In this document: positions 42,809 through 54,157 of the stretch, piece by piece
Layout: every line of letters begins with the position of its first letter
Numbering within the stretch: position 1 is the stretch's first letter
Source: Cryobacterium soli
Lineage (GTDB): Bacteria > Actinomycetota > Actinomycetes > Actinomycetales > Microbacteriaceae
Direction of reading: 5' to 3'
Length of the DNA stretch: 64,000 nucleotides
NCBI RefSeq assembly: GCF_003611035.1
Contig: NZ_CP030033.1
Span: forward strand, 4,154,001 to 4,218,000
Position numbers and translations under genes: made by a program
The notes under the pieces: generated by a model
The model's input: only the letters and a program-made list of their open reading frames with translations
Database searches by the model: none
Told to the model about the DNA's origin: nothing

Positions 42809-45049
42809 GTGCCCGAGACCGGCCCCGACGCCGTCGCCCCCGGACACTTCGACCTGGTGGTGGTCTCCAACCGGCTTCCCGTCGACTATGAAGTCGCCGA
42901 AGACGGCACCGAGAGCTGGCGCACCTCGCCCGGCGGTCTGGTCACGGCGCTCGAGCCGCTGATGCGGGCGTCCGACGGCGCCTGGGTGGGGTGGCCTGGA
43001 GTGGCCGACCGCGAGTTCGAGCCATTCGAGAACGACGGCATCTCCATCGTGCCCGTGCGGCTGAGCACCGACGACCTCGAGCTGTACTACGAGGGATTCT
43101 CCAACGACACCCTCTGGCCGCTCTACCACGACGTCATCGCCTCGCCCAGCTACCACCGTGAGTGGTGGGAGGCCTACGTGAAGGTCAACCGTCGCTTCGC
43201 GACCGCTGCTGCGGCCGCTGCGGCCCCCGGCGCCACGGTGTGGGTGCACGACTACCAGCTGCAGCTCGTGCCGCGGATGCTGCGCGACGCGCGCCCCGAC
43301 CTCGTGATCGGCTTCTTCAACCACATCCCGTTCCCGCCGTACGGCATCTTCGCCCAGCTGCCCTGGCGCAAGCAGATCCTCGACGGCCTGCTCGGCGCCG
43401 ACCTGATCGGCTTCCAGCGGCTGGCCGACGCGGGCAACTTCTCCCGCGCGGTGCGCCGCCTGTTCGGCTACGCCACCCGCGGCGTCGCGGTTGACGTGCC
43501 CAGCCAGAACGGCCAGCACCGCCGGGTCATCGCCAAGCACTTCCCCATCTCGATCGACGCCGCGGCGTACGAGGAAATGGCCAGGCGCCCCGAGATCCAG
43601 GAACGCGCCCGGCAGATCCGTGAGGACCTCGGCAACCCGAAGACGATCATGCTCGGCGTCGACCGCCTCGACTACACCAAGGGCATCGGCCACCGCATCA
43701 AGGCCTTCGGCGAACTCCTCGAAGACGGCCAGCTGAGCGTGGAAGACGTCACCCTGGTGCAGGTCGCCAGCCCGTCCCGTGAGCGGGTGGCCACCTACAT
43801 GCAGCTGCGCGACGAGATCGAACTCGCCGTCGGCCGCGTCAACGGCGACTACTCCACCATCAGCCACACGGCCATCAGCTATCACCACCACGGCTACCCC
43901 CGCGAGGAGATGGTGGCGCTCTACCTGGCCGCCGACGTCATGCTCGTCACCGCCCTCCGCGACGGCATGAACCTCGTGGCCAAGGAGTACGTGGCCGTGC
44001 GGCACGACGGCGACGGCGTTCTGGTGCTCAGCGAGTTCGCCGGCGCCGCCGACGAACTCAAGCAGGCGGTGCTGATCAACCCGCACGACATCGACGGCAT
44101 GAAGGCGTCGATCATGAAGGCCATCACCATGCCCAAGCGCGAGCGCACGAGGCGGATGCGGGCCCTCCGCCGCAAGGTTTTCGACAACGACGTGGCCGCC
44201 TGGAGCGCGTCGTTCCTGCAGACCCTCACCGGCGGGGCCGCCGTGCCCAGCGGCGTGCCGGAGAACCTGGTGAGCGCGCTGCGCGACATCAGCTCGGCCG
44301 AGACCATCCTGGTGGCCCTCGACTTCGACGGCACCCTGGCGCCGCACGTGGACGAGCCGGAGGACGCCCGCGCCGTGGACGGCACCCACGACGTCGTGCA
44401 GCGCCTGCTCGACCTCCCTGGCGTGCGCGTGGCGTTCGTGTCGGGCCGCGCCCTGGTGAGCCTCAAGCACGTGGCCGAGCCGCAGAGCGAGGTGCTCCTG
44501 ACCGGCTCGCACGGCATCGAGGTGCAGCTGGACGCCAACGGCATCGAACTGGGCCTGGTGCCAGAGGAACTCGAGAAGCTCGACACCCTCACCCGGGTGC
44601 TCGAGCGCATCTCCGGACCCGTCTTCGGCACCTGGATCGAACAGAAGCCCGCCGGCCTGGCCCTGCACACCCGCCTGGCCACGGCTCAGGACGGTCAGGC
44701 CGTGCAGCGGGAGGCCCGCGACCAGCTGGCCGAACTGCTGCCGTCGCTCACCGTGCGCGAGGGCAAGAACGTGCTCGAATTCTCCGTGCGCTCCAGCACC
44801 AAGGGTGACGCCCTCGAGCGTCTGCGCGCGCACACCGGCGCCGACCGGGTGCTCTACGCCGGCGACGACGTCACCGACGAAGACGCCTTCACGGTTCTCG
44901 GCGACAACGACCTCGGTCTCAAGATCGGTCCGGGCGCCACCCTGGCCGGGTACCGGGTTCGCGGCCCCAAGGAGGTCACGCAGGTGCTCGCGCTGCTGGC
45001 CGACTTCCGTGCCGCATCCGCTGAGCAGGAGACCAAGCCGGAGAACTAG
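42809..45049 (+). CDS. otsAB: bifunctional trehalose-6-phosphate synthase/phosphatase (OtsA-OtsB fusion)
   Basis: 746 aa, GTG at 42809, the first start after an in-frame stop. Residues 1-480 are GT20 trehalose-6-phosphate synthase ([56 protein letters not shown]). Residues about 495-746 are a HAD phosphatase with nucleophile Asp505 in LDFDGTLAP and [10 protein letters not shown]. One protein therefore makes and dephosphorylates trehalose 6-phosphate. Trehalose probably serves as compatible solute with the proVWX betaine importer. Confidence 0.93.
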   Translation: MPETGPDAVAPGHFDLVVVSNRLPVDYEVAEDGTESWRTSPGGLVTALEPLMRASDGAWVGWPGVADREFEPFENDGISIVPVRLSTDDLELYYEGFSNDTLWPLYHDVIASPSYHREWWEAYVKVNRRFATAAAAAAAPGATVWVHDYQLQLVPRMLRDARPDLVIGFFNHIPFPPYGIFAQLPWRKQILDGLLGADLIGFQRLADAGNFSRAVRRLFGYATRGVAVDVPSQNGQHRRVIAKHFPISIDAAAYEEMARRPEIQERARQIREDLGNPKTIMLGVDRLDYTKGIGHRIKAFGELLEDGQLSVEDVTLVQVASPSRERVATYMQLRDEIELAVGRVNGDYSTISHTAISYHHHGYPREEMVALYLAADVMLVTALRDGMNLVAKEYVAVRHDGDGVLVLSEFAGAADELKQAVLINPHDIDGMKASIMKAITMPKRERTRRMRALRRKVFDNDVAAWSASFLQTLTGGAAVPSGVPENLVSALRDISSAETILVALDFDGTLAPHVDEPEDARAVDGTHDVVQRLLDLPGVRVAFVSGRALVSLKHVAEPQSEVLLTGSHGIEVQLDANGIELGLVPEELEKLDTLTRVLERISGPVFGTWIEQKPAGLALHTRLATAQDGQAVQREARDQLAELLPSLTVREGKNVLEFSVRSSTKGDALERLRAHTGADRVLYAGDDVTDEDAFTVLGDNDLGLKIGPGATLAGYRVRGPKEVTQVLALLADFRAASAEQETKPEN

Positions 45050-45056
45050 CCACACG

Positions 45057-45098
45057 CGTCGCGGGCCGGTTCGGGTGCCACCCGGCCCGCCCGCGACG
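45057..45098. terminator. hairpin after otsAB
   Basis: CGTCGCGGGCCGG and CCGGCCCG...CGACG pair with an internal CCC bulge; the inner CGGGCCGG/CCGGCCCG stem is perfect. It lies between the otsAB stop and the ilvD promoter. Confidence 0.6.
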
Positions 45099-45101
45099 TT
45101 C

Positions 45102-45107
45102 TAGACT
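45102..45107 (+). promoter_or_regulatory. -10 box, leaderless ilvD start
   Basis: TAGACT ends 6 nt before the ilvD ATG with no ribosome site between; the transcript would begin at the start codon. Confidence 0.5.
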
Positions 45108-45113
45108 CGCTTC

Positions 45114-46808
45114 ATGCCTGAGTTCGACATGAAGCCCCGTAGCCGCGACGTCACCGACGGAATCGAAGCCACCACCTCCCGCGGCATGCTCCGCGCGGTG
45201 GGAATGGGCGACGCCGACTGGGACAAGCCCCAGATCGGGATCGCCAGCTCGTGGAACGAGATCACCCCGTGCAACCTCTCGCTGGACCGCCTGGCGCAGG
45301 CGTCCAAGGAGGGCGTGCACTCCGGCGGCGGTTACCCGCTGCAGTTCGGCACCATCTCCGTCTCCGACGGCATCTCGATGGGCCACGAGGGCATGCACTT
45401 CTCGCTGGTCTCCCGTGAGGTCATCGCCGACTCCGTCGAGGTCGTCATGCAGGCCGAGCGCCTCGACGGCTCCGTGCTGCTGGCCGGTTGCGACAAGTCA
45501 CTGCCCGGGATGCTCATGGCCGCGGCCAGGCTCGACCTCGCGAGCGTCTTCCTCTACGCCGGGTCCATCGCACCCGGCTGGGTGAAGCTCTCCGACGGCA
45601 CCGAAAAAGACATCACCATCATCGACTCCTTCGAAGCCGTCGGCGCCGTCAAGGCCGGCCGTATGAGCGTCGAGGACGCCAAGCGCATCGAGTGCGCCTT
45701 CGCGCCCGGCGAGGGCGCCTGCGGCGGCATGTACACCGCCAACACCATGGCCAGCGTCGCCGAGGCCCTGGGCATGAGCCTGCCCGGCTCCGCCTCGCCC
45801 GCCTCCGCGGACCGCCGCCGCGACTACTACGCGCACCGCTCCGGTGAGGCCGTCGTCAACCTGCTGCGCCTGGGCATCACCACCAGGGACATCCTCACCA
45901 AGAAGGCGTTCGAGAACGCCATCGCCGTGGCAATGGCCTTCGGCGGCTCCACCAACGTGGTGCTGCACCTGCTTGCCATCGCCCAGGAGGCCGAGGTCGA
46001 GCTCACCCTCGACGACTTCAACCGCATCGGCGACAAGGTTCCGCACATCGGCGACCTCAAGCCCTTCGGCAAGTTCGTGATGAACGACGTCGACCGTCAC
46101 GGCGGCGTGCCCGTCGTCATGCGCGCGTTGCTCGAGGCCGGCCTGCTCCACGGCGACGCGCTCACCGTGACCGGCAAGACCGTCGCCGAGAACCTCGCCG
46201 AGATCGACCCGCCCGCACTGGACGGCACGGTGCTGCGCACCCTCGACAACCCCATCCACGCCTCCGGCGGCATCACCATCCTCAAGGGCTCGATGGCCCC
46301 TGAGGGCGCCGTCGTGAAGACCGCCGGCTTCGACAGCGACATCTTCGAGGGCCCCGCCCGGGTGTTCGAGCGTGAGCGCTCGGCCATGGACGCGCTCACC
46401 AACGGCGAGATCCTCAAGGGCGACGTCGTCATCATCCGCTACGAAGGACCCAAGGGCGGCCCGGGCATGCGCGAGATGCTCTCGATCACCGCGGCCATCA
46501 AGGGCGCCGGGCTCGGAGCCGATGTACTACTATTGACTGATGGTCGATTCTCAGGCGGCACAACCGGACTGTGTATCGGCCATATAGCACCCGAAGCGGT
46601 GGACGCAGGTCCGATCGCCTTCGTGCGCGATGGTGATCTGATACGGGTCGATATCGCAGCTCGCTCGCTCGACCTACTTGTCGACGCTGAAGAGCTCGCC
46701 GCCCGCCGAGAAGGCTGGGCCCCGCTTCCTCCCCGTTACACCCGTGGCGTCCTCGCCAAGTACTCCAAGCTCGTGCAGTCGGCGGCCCTCGGAGCGACCA
46801 CGGGCTGA
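45114..46808 (+). CDS. ilvD: dihydroxy-acid dehydratase IlvD
   Basis: 564 aa, normal length. Fe-S ligands are at Cys53 (NEITPCNLS), Cys126 (GCDKS) and Cys203 ([12 protein letters not shown]). The C-terminal GGPGMREM and [20 protein letters not shown] motifs are intact. Converts 2,3-dihydroxy acids to 2-keto acids in the last common step of Val/Ile synthesis. A stretch of about 160 bp (46520-46680) uses many rare codons (GTA, CTA, ATA, TTG, TGT) unlike the rest; the protein sequence there is still conserved. Confidence 0.95.
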   Translation: MPEFDMKPRSRDVTDGIEATTSRGMLRAVGMGDADWDKPQIGIASSWNEITPCNLSLDRLAQASKEGVHSGGGYPLQFGTISVSDGISMGHEGMHFSLVSREVIADSVEVVMQAERLDGSVLLAGCDKSLPGMLMAAARLDLASVFLYAGSIAPGWVKLSDGTEKDITIIDSFEAVGAVKAGRMSVEDAKRIECAFAPGEGACGGMYTANTMASVAEALGMSLPGSASPASADRRRDYYAHRSGEAVVNLLRLGITTRDILTKKAFENAIAVAMAFGGSTNVVLHLLAIAQEAEVELTLDDFNRIGDKVPHIGDLKPFGKFVMNDVDRHGGVPVVMRALLEAGLLHGDALTVTGKTVAENLAEIDPPALDGTVLRTLDNPIHASGGITILKGSMAPEGAVVKTAGFDSDIFEGPARVFERERSAMDALTNGEILKGDVVIIRYEGPKGGPGMREMLSITAAIKGAGLGADVLLLTDGRFSGGTTGLCIGHIAPEAVDAGPIAFVRDGDLIRVDIAARSLDLLVDAEELAARREGWAPLPPRYTRGVLAKYSKLVQSAALGATTG

Positions 46809-46846
46809 TCGACACCATCCGTCACCGACTTAGGGATTTGCCTCTC

Positions 46847-48688
46847 ATGACCACGGAACCTTCGCCCGTGCCGACACCCTCCTTTCCGACGCCATCCGGT
46901 CCTGCGTCCGGCGCCACGACGGCGCCGGACGGCGTGACCGAGCCCGAGATCCTCACCGGATCCGGCGCGATCCTGCGCACCCTCAAGCTGCTCGGCGTCA
47001 CCGACGTCTTCGGCCTGCCGGGCGGCGCCGTCATCCCGCTCTACGACGAGCTGATGAACCAGGACGACATCCGTCACATCCTGGTACGCCACGAACAGGG
47101 CGCCGGTCATGCCGCCGAGGGCTACGCGTCCTCGAGCAACCGGGTCGGGGTGGCCATCGCCACCTCGGGCCCCGGCGCGACCAACCTGGTCACGGCCATC
47201 GCCGACGCCTACATGGACTCGGTGCCGCTCCTGGCCATCACCGGCCAGGTCTTCTCCACGCTGATGGGCACGGATGCCTTCCAGGAGGCCGACATCGTGG
47301 GCATCACGATGCCGATCACCAAGCACTCCTTCCTCGTGAAGCGGCCCGAAGACATCCCCGCCGCCATCGCCTCTGCGTTCCTGATCTGCAACACGGGACG
47401 CCCCGGCCCGGTGCTGGTGGACATCACCAAGGACGCCCAGCAGCTGAGCGCCCCGTTCATCTGGCCGCCCAAGCTCGACCTGCCCGGCTACCGGCCGATC
47501 ACCAAGGCGCACGGCAAGCAGGTGCAGGCCGCTGCGGCGCTCCTGGCCGGTGCCGAGAAGCCCGTGTTCTACGTGGGCGGCGGTGTCATCCGCGCCAAGG
47601 CCTCGCCCGAACTGCTCGAGTTGGCCGAACTCACCGGCACGCCCGTCGTCACCACCCTGATGGCCCGTGGCGCGTTCCCGGATTCACACAAGCAGCACCT
47701 GGGCATGCCCGGAATGCACGGCACCGTCGCGGCGGTCCTCGCCCTGCAGGAATCCGACCTGATCATCGCCCTCGGTGCCCGCTTCGACGACCGGGTGACC
47801 GGTAAGGCCAGCGAGTTCGCGCCGAACGCCACCATCGTGCACGTCGACGTCGACCCGGCGGAGATCGGCAAGATCCGCGCCGCCGACGTGCCCATCGTGG
47901 GTGACGCCAAGGACGTGATCGCTGACCTCACGGTGGCCTACCGCGATGCGATCACGACGACCACGCCCGACATCACCGAGTGGTGGACGTACCTCAACGG
48001 TCTCCGCGAGAAGTTCCCGCTCGGCTACAGCGAACCCGCCGACGGCCTGCTCGCCCCGCAGTACGTGATCAAGCGCATCGGCGAACTGACCGGACCGGAG
48101 GGCGTCTACGCCGCCGGCGTCGGCCAGCACCAGATGTGGGCCGCACAGTTCATCAAGTACGAACGCCCCAACTCCTGGCTCAACTCCGGCGGCGCCGGCA
48201 CCATGGGCTACTCGGTTCCCGCCGCCATGGGCGCCAAGGTCGCCGAACCCGACCGCGTGGTCTGGTCGATCGACGGTGACGGCTGCTTCCAGATGACCAA
48301 TCAGGAGCTCGCCACCTGCACGATCAACAACATCCCGATCAAGGTGGCGATCATCAACAACTCGTCCCTCGGCATGGTGCGCCAGTGGCAGTCGCTGTTC
48401 TACGACGGCAGGCACTCGTTCACCGACCTCAACACCGGTCACGGCACCGCGATGGTGCCGGACTTTGTGAAGATGGCCGACGCGTACGGCGCCCTGGGCA
48501 TCCGGGTCACCAGCGCCGACCAGGTCGACGACGCCATCAAGCTCGCCCTGGCCACCAACGACCGCCCGGTCGTGATCGACTTCATCGTCAGCCGGGACGC
48601 CATGGTCTGGCCGATGGTGCCGCAGGGTGTCAGCAACAGCTTTGTGCAGTACGCCAAGGACCACGCACCCACCTGGGAAGAGGAGTAA
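46847..48688 (+). CDS. ilvB: acetolactate synthase large subunit IlvB
   Basis: 613 aa from the ATG at 46847 (the TTG at 46838 is too close to the AGGGA box). A Pro/Ser/Thr-rich leader of about 35 residues precedes the TPP enzyme: [42 protein letters not shown] (catalytic Glu), FAD region [12 protein letters not shown], and [15 protein letters not shown] with NNSSLGM for thiamine. It condenses two pyruvates, or pyruvate and 2-ketobutyrate. Followed immediately by its regulatory subunit. Confidence 0.95.
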   Translation: MTTEPSPVPTPSFPTPSGPASGATTAPDGVTEPEILTGSGAILRTLKLLGVTDVFGLPGGAVIPLYDELMNQDDIRHILVRHEQGAGHAAEGYASSSNRVGVAIATSGPGATNLVTAIADAYMDSVPLLAITGQVFSTLMGTDAFQEADIVGITMPITKHSFLVKRPEDIPAAIASAFLICNTGRPGPVLVDITKDAQQLSAPFIWPPKLDLPGYRPITKAHGKQVQAAAALLAGAEKPVFYVGGGVIRAKASPELLELAELTGTPVVTTLMARGAFPDSHKQHLGMPGMHGTVAAVLALQESDLIIALGARFDDRVTGKASEFAPNATIVHVDVDPAEIGKIRAADVPIVGDAKDVIADLTVAYRDAITTTTPDITEWWTYLNGLREKFPLGYSEPADGLLAPQYVIKRIGELTGPEGVYAAGVGQHQMWAAQFIKYERPNSWLNSGGAGTMGYSVPAAMGAKVAEPDRVVWSIDGDGCFQMTNQELATCTINNIPIKVAIINNSSLGMVRQWQSLFYDGRHSFTDLNTGHGTAMVPDFVKMADAYGALGIRVTSADQVDDAIKLALATNDRPVVIDFIVSRDAMVWPMVPQGVSNSFVQYAKDHAPTWEEE

Positions 48689-48690
48689 CA

Positions 48691-49200
48691 ATGAGCACCC
48701 ACGTTCTCAGCCTCCTCGTCGAGGACAAGCCCGGCCTGCTCACGCGCGTCGCCGGCCTGTTCGCCCGGCGCGGCTTCAACATCGAGAGCCTCGCCGTCGG
48801 CCACAGCGAGATCCCCGGCCTGTCGCGCATCACGATCCTCGTCGACGTCGAAGACGCCCCGCTCGAGCAGGTGACCAAGCAGCTCAACAAGCTGATCAAC
48901 GTCATCAAGATCGTCGAGCTCGACCCGACGCAGTCCGTGCAGCGCGAGCACCTGCTCGTCAAGGTGCGGGCGGACAACACCACCCGCTCCCAGGTGCTGG
49001 AGGCCGTCACCCTGTTCCGGGCCCGCGTCGTCGACGTGTCGACGGATGCCGTCGTCATCGAGGTGACCGGAGACTCCGGCAAGACCCAGGCGTTCCTGCG
49101 GGTGCTCGAGCCCTACGGCATCAAGGAGATCGCCCAGTCGGGTCTGCTCGCCATCGGTCGGGGATCCAAGTCGATCACCGAACGCGTCTTCAAGAACTAA
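48691..49200 (+). CDS. ilvN: acetolactate synthase small subunit IlvN
   Basis: 169 aa, GAGGAG 5 nt before the ATG and 2 bp after the ilvB stop. N-terminal ACT domain (HVLSLLVEDKPGLLTRVAGL, FNIESLAVGHSE) that binds valine for feedback control, and a C-terminal ALS_ss domain (RARVVDVSTDAVVIEVTG). Full length. Confidence 0.94.
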   Translation: MSTHVLSLLVEDKPGLLTRVAGLFARRGFNIESLAVGHSEIPGLSRITILVDVEDAPLEQVTKQLNKLINVIKIVELDPTQSVQREHLLVKVRADNTTRSQVLEAVTLFRARVVDVSTDAVVIEVTGDSGKTQAFLRVLEPYGIKEIAQSGLLAIGRGSKSITERVFKN

Positions 49201-49217
49201 CCAGCTTCAATTACTGA

Positions 49218-50270
<1,053 letters not shown>

Positions 50271-50285
50271 TCAGAACCCGTTTCA

Positions 50286-50319
50286 CCGAAGGGGCCGGTC
50301 ATTCGACCGGCCCCTTCGG
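50286..50319. terminator. hairpin terminator after ilvC
   Basis: CCGAAGGGGCCGGTC and GACCGGCCCCTTCGG form a perfect 15-bp stem around ATTC, 16 bp after the ilvC stop. Confidence 0.8.
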
Positions 50320-50366
50320 CGTACCAGGGCTCGGCCAGGCTGCGGATGCGGGCGACGTGCCGCGTG

Positions 50367-50479
50367 CTGCCCTACGGACGCTCCGAAAGGGCATCAACCG
50401 GCAACTCAGCGAGGGGCCCGTTCGTGACTTGCCGCTTCCTGCCCTCTCGGGAGCGTCGAGGGGGCATCAACTGGCAACT
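50367..50479. repeat. two copies of a ~40-bp repeat, 72 bp apart
   Basis: Copies at 50367-50406 and 50439-50479 both begin CTGCCCT and end GGGCATCAAC-[CT]-GGCAACT. Each also pairs TGCCC with GGGCA internally. Part of the 314-bp gap from ilvC to the DUF998-like gene, which holds no gene I can support. Confidence 0.6.
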
Positions 50480-50535
50480 GGGCGCGGGACTCTGCAGCGT
50501 CTCGCCGCCGGGTGTGGATCCGCAACGCGGAGACG

Positions 50536-50578
50536 CCTGGGCGGCACATCGAGAGCCGCCCAGGCGGCCCGTTAGGCT
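50536..50578 (+). promoter_or_regulatory. hairpin and -10 box before the DUF998-like gene
   Basis: CCTGGGCGGC (50536-50545) and GCCGCCCAGG (50555-50564) form a perfect 10-bp stem. TAGGCT (50573-50578) ends 6 nt before the GTG start, so the transcript is probably leaderless. Confidence 0.45.
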
Positions 50579-50584
50579 TCCGGA

Positions 50585-51310
50585 GTGAGTACGCACAACC
50601 CTGAGGTCGACCAGGTGCGGGACGGACCCGCCGACAGACCCGCCGACGGCCCCGCCGAGAGACCCGCCGGCCGCCCCGCGCGGGCCTCCCGCTCCACCCG
50701 GATCCTGGCGACACTCGCCCTCGCCGGCGCTGTGCTCTATGTGCTGGTCGACATCGTCCTGCAGTCGCTCCCGCCGCACTACAGCGTCGTCTCGGAGGCC
50801 GAGAGCAACCTCGCCGTCGGCCCGTACGGCTGGGTGATGAACCTGAACTTCCTGGCCAGGGGCGTGGTCACGGTCTGCGCCGTCGCCGCGCTGGCCAGGT
50901 TCGCACCGCGCAGCCGGCTGCAGCGGTGCGGCCTGGTGCTGATGCTCATCGCCGGCGCCTGCTCTGCCGCTCTGGCCTTCCTCCCCACCGACATCCCGAG
51001 CATCGATGCGCCCGGGCTTGCGCCGACCACCGCCCTCGGCGCGGCGCATCTCGCCGTGGCGGTTGTGGGTTTTGTCACTGCTCTGGTCGGCTTCGTCCTT
51101 CTCACCGTCTGGCTGCGGGGGAGTGACCGGCTGAGAGCGGCGTATCCGGCTGCCGCCATCCTCACGGGTGTGGCCCTCAGCGGACTGCTCTGGCTGGGTG
51201 CCGCGGCCACGCTCGCGCCCGGTCTGATCGGCCTGGCCGAGCGGCTGTGCCTGGCCGGCGTGCTCGGCTGGGTGATCGCGGTCGCCGCGGTCATCCGCCG
51301 CCGCAGCTGA
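50585..51310 (+). CDS. DUF998-family membrane protein
   Basis: 241 aa, GTG start. N-terminal polar leader (about 1-40) with DGPADRP-like repeats, then six hydrophobic segments; QSLPPHYSVVSEAESNLAVG between the first two is a DUF998 hallmark. Role unknown. Placed between two repeat-rich intergenic regions. Confidence 0.78.
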   Translation: MSTHNPEVDQVRDGPADRPADGPAERPAGRPARASRSTRILATLALAGAVLYVLVDIVLQSLPPHYSVVSEAESNLAVGPYGWVMNLNFLARGVVTVCAVAALARFAPRSRLQRCGLVLMLIAGACSAALAFLPTDIPSIDAPGLAPTTALGAAHLAVAVVGFVTALVGFVLLTVWLRGSDRLRAAYPAAAILTGVALSGLLWLGAAATLAPGLIGLAERLCLAGVLGWVIAVAAVIRRRS

Positions 51311-51316
51311 CCAGCC

Positions 51317-51527
51317 CCGACTCGCCCGATTCCGCTCCTGCGGAGGGCCCAGCGACTGGCGAAACCGGGCCACCGAGGACGCGCGCAGACGAGACTGGCC
51401 CGAATTTGCTAGTGCAAGGATGGTTCCGACTAGCGAAACCGGGCCACCCATCACACTGCGAGTTGAGGCTGGCCCGAATCCGCTAGTGCGAAGGGGCTGT
51501 CGACTAGCGAAACCGGGCAAGTCAAGA
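51317..51527. repeat. 74-bp tandem repeats that fold into hairpins
   Basis: Full units at 51353-51426 and 51427-51500 (period exactly 74 bp), a degenerate partial unit before them (from about 51317) and the first 18 bp of another after (51501). Within a unit ACTAGCG...CGGGCCA near the left and TGGCCCG...CGCTAGT near the right are inverted, so each can form a hairpin. No gene lies in this 269-bp gap. Confidence 0.8.
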
Positions 51528-51579
51528 CGCCGGGGCGGGGGTACCATGGCGCGCATCCGTGAGGCAAAGGAGCGTCATC

Positions 51580-52635
51580 GTGAAAGCACTCGTCTACGAC
51601 GGCCCCGGTCAGAAGACCTGGACCGACCGGCCCGACCCGCGCATCCTGCGGCCCACCGACGCCATCGTGCGCATCGACACCACCACCATCTGCGGCACCG
51701 ACCTGCACATCCTCAAGGGCGACGTGCCCGCGGTCGAGCCCGGACGCATCCTGGGCCACGAGGGCGTGGGAACTGTCGTGGAGACCGGCGACTCGGTGGA
51801 GTCCATCTCGGTGGGCCAGCGGGTGCTGATCTCCTGCATCAAGTCCTGCGGCCACTGTGCCAACTGCAAGATCGGCCTGTACTCGCACTGCCTGGGCGAC
51901 GAGGGCCGGTCGGGAATCGGCTGGGTCTTCGGCCACCTCATCGACGGCACCCAGGCCGAGTTCGTGCGGGTGCCCTACGCCGACAATTCGCTCTACCCGC
52001 TGCCGGACTCTGTGACCGATGCCGAGGCCGTGATGCTCTCCGACATCCTCCCCACCGGATTCGAGATCGGCGTGCAGTACGGTCAGGTGGCCCCCGGTGA
52101 CGTCGTCGCCGTGATCGGTGCCGGCCCGGTGGGTCTGGCTGCCATCGCAACCGCCGGGCTCTACGGCGCCGGTGCCATCGTGGCCATCGACCTCGACGAG
52201 AACCGGCTCGAGCAGGCCCGGCACTTCGGCGCCACCCATACCGTGCGTTCCGGGCGGCCCGAGTGGCGTGACGAGGTGCTCGCCGTCACCGACGGAGCGG
52301 GCGTCGACGTGGCCATCGAGGCCGTCGGGGTGCCGGACACGTTCACCATGGCGACCGAGATCGTGCGGCCCGGCGGTCACGTGGCCAACGTGGGGGTGCA
52401 TGGCAAGCCGGTGCCGCTGCACGTGGAAAACCTCTGGATCCAGAACATCAGCATCAGCATGGGGCTCGTGAACACCAACACCACGCCGATGCTGCTCAAG
52501 CTCGTTGCCCAGCACAAGATCCCCGCCGATCGCCTCGCCACCCACCGGTTCACCTTCGACCAGGTCTTGGATGCCTACGACACCTTCTCCCGGGCCGCCG
52601 AGACGCATGCGCTCAAGGTGCTGATCAGCCGCTGA
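51580..52635 (+). CDS. zinc-dependent alcohol dehydrogenase
   Basis: 351 aa from the GTG at 51580, with AAAGGAG 7 nt upstream. MDR fold: catalytic zinc site Cys37 in CGTDLH and GHEGVG; structural zinc site CGHCANCKIGLYSHC; NAD site VIGAGPVGLAAI followed by AIDLDENRL (Asp, so NAD rather than NADP). SGIGWVFGHLIDGTQAEFVRVPYAD is the family's usual middle. Probably oxidises a short-chain alcohol or polyol. Confidence 0.92.
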   Translation: MKALVYDGPGQKTWTDRPDPRILRPTDAIVRIDTTTICGTDLHILKGDVPAVEPGRILGHEGVGTVVETGDSVESISVGQRVLISCIKSCGHCANCKIGLYSHCLGDEGRSGIGWVFGHLIDGTQAEFVRVPYADNSLYPLPDSVTDAEAVMLSDILPTGFEIGVQYGQVAPGDVVAVIGAGPVGLAAIATAGLYGAGAIVAIDLDENRLEQARHFGATHTVRSGRPEWRDEVLAVTDGAGVDVAIEAVGVPDTFTMATEIVRPGGHVANVGVHGKPVPLHVENLWIQNISISMGLVNTNTTPMLLKLVAQHKIPADRLATHRFTFDQVLDAYDTFSRAAETHALKVLISR

Positions 52636-52724
52636 GCGGCCGGAGACATTTCGGAGATATTCCGGAGATATTACGGGCCGTAAGGACGGCACGATTTCTG
52701 CCTCGGCCCGCCGGTCCGGCTCTA

Positions 52725-52730
52725 TAGGCT
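52725..52730 (+). promoter_or_regulatory. -10 box, leaderless start
   Basis: TAGGCT ends 6 nt before the ATG at 52737, with no ribosome site between. Confidence 0.45.
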
Positions 52731-52736
52731 GGACAC

Positions 52737-53273
52737 ATGACTTCTTCACGGGATGACGATGCACTCGGCTGGGCCGGCGACGACGATCCCACGCTCGTCT
52801 CCGGAGGCGCCGCCGCGGCCGAGCGCACTCCTGCCTCGACAGCCGATACGACTGCAGCGGATGTGCCCGCCGACCGCGACTCTGCCACCCTGGACACCGC
52901 CATCCCGGACACCGACCTGCCCGAGGGGTGGGCGGTCACCGGCTCGCCCGGCGGCTACGTCGACGTTCCGGAGGAGCCCGCCTCCCTGTCGTCCCCGGCC
53001 CTGATCGGCCTGGGCATCCTCGCCGGCATCTACCTGCTGTACACGATCGGCTGGTTCATCGGTGTCGGACGCCTGACCAGCGGACTGACCGATCCGCTCG
53101 GCCAGTTCATGTTCTCGCTCGGCACCTGGCTGGCCATCGCGGCGCCGGCCGTGTGGTTCGCCTCCTCGTACTGGCTCACCCGCGGCAAGCCGAGGCTGCG
53201 CTGGACCTGGCTCATCCTGGGCGCCGTACTACTGGCCCCGTTGCCCTTCATCGCCGGAACCGGGGGACTCTGA
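52737..53273 (+). CDS. membrane protein of unknown function
   Basis: 178 aa. Acidic, Ala/Thr/Asp-rich N-terminal 75 residues, then three hydrophobic segments (about 87-105, 122-143, 155-172) with a linker GVGRLTSGLTDPLGQFM. Some annotation of such Microbacteriaceae genes as DNA polymerase III subunits is misleading; nothing here supports it. Coupled to the next membrane protein by overlapping start and stop. Confidence 0.65.
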   Translation: MTSSRDDDALGWAGDDDPTLVSGGAAAAERTPASTADTTAADVPADRDSATLDTAIPDTDLPEGWAVTGSPGGYVDVPEEPASLSSPALIGLGILAGIYLLYTIGWFIGVGRLTSGLTDPLGQFMFSLGTWLAIAAPAVWFASSYWLTRGKPRLRWTWLILGAVLLAPLPFIAGTGGL

Positions 53274-53638
53274 TGAGCACCGACAAGACACTCGACAACG
53301 CATCCGGCACCCGGGTGCGGCGCACGCCGGCCTGGCTCTCGGCCACTATCGCCATCGTGTTCGGCCTCTTCTACGCCTACAGCGCGTGGTCCGGGCTCGG
53401 CAACCTGCTCGGCCTCAACAACGCCGCGCAGCTGCTGGACACCAGCCTGAGCGGATTCGGCTGGGGTCTGCTGCTCACGGGTGTCCTCGCGCCGGTCGTG
53501 GTGTTCGGCATCGCCTTCTGGCTCGGTCGCCGCCGGGAGGCCGGTCCGCAGGCCCTCATGCTGCTGGCCGGGCTGTGCCTGGTCTCTGCGCTCTCCCTGG
53601 ACATCTTCGTGTTCGGGCTCGGCAGCCTGATCGTCTAA
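53273..53638 (+). CDS. small membrane protein of unknown function
   Basis: 121 aa; the ATG at 53273 shares its A with the preceding stop (TGATG). Three hydrophobic segments (about 20-42, 60-82, 93-115). No motif recognised. Probably works with its upstream neighbour. Confidence 0.62.
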   Translation: MSTDKTLDNASGTRVRRTPAWLSATIAIVFGLFYAYSAWSGLGNLLGLNNAAQLLDTSLSGFGWGLLLTGVLAPVVVFGIAFWLGRRREAGPQALMLLAGLCLVSALSLDIFVFGLGSLIV

Positions 53639-53658
53639 CACGCCGCAGAGCGGCGCCG

Positions 53659-54060
53659 TCAGCCGACGAGGCTCACGGCGAGCACCAGAGCGATCAGCAC
53701 CAGCTGGCCGAGCAGCCGCGGAACGAACGGGATGGCCACGGCGCCGAAGCGTTCCTTGTACCGTGCCGCGTAGGCGTTCGCCGGGAACACGGCGACCAGG
53801 AACACGGCCAGGGCGACACCTGACGTAACACGGGTGGCCTCCAGGAGAAGTCCGACGCCGCCGAGAATTTCGCACACACCGGTGATCAGCACGAGGTTGC
53901 GTGGGGACCACAGGCCCCGCCAGCGCAGTCGTGGCGGGATCATGGCGGTCATCGTGCGTTGCACCGAGGGCACAAAATGGCTGATCCCCGCCACGACGAA
54001 GACCACCGCCAGGATGACCCTCAGCACGGTTAGGACGTTGGTCATGGACTCGGGGCTCAT
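53659..54060 (-). CDS. DoxX-family membrane protein
   Basis: 133 aa. Four hydrophobic segments, beginning RVILAVVFVVAGISHFVPSV, and the DoxX pattern LITGVCEILGGVGLLL. DoxX members are thought to serve in redox or oxygen-related roles at the membrane. Monocistronic, convergent with the pair at 52737. Confidence 0.82.
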   Translation of the reverse strand: MSPESMTNVLTVLRVILAVVFVVAGISHFVPSVQRTMTAMIPPRLRWRGLWSPRNLVLITGVCEILGGVGLLLEATRVTSGVALAVFLVAVFPANAYAARYKERFGAVAIPFVPRLLGQLVLIALVLAVSLVG

Positions 54061-54157
54061 CGCTCTATTCTGCAGCCAGTAAAGTGTTGTGGTATCTGGC
54101 GCCCCAAGATCGTGGCGCGAGCTTCCCTCGCCTGACGCTTTCTAAGGATCTGTTTTC

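Noticed and set aside
42729-42962. Small Pro-rich gene before otsAB
   Set aside because: It reads in another frame through otsAB codons; no motif and better explained as a shadow.
46498-46818. Minus-strand frame inside ilvD at the codon island
   Set aside because: Low-complexity Arg-rich product, no ribosome site; ilvD is intact on the plus strand.
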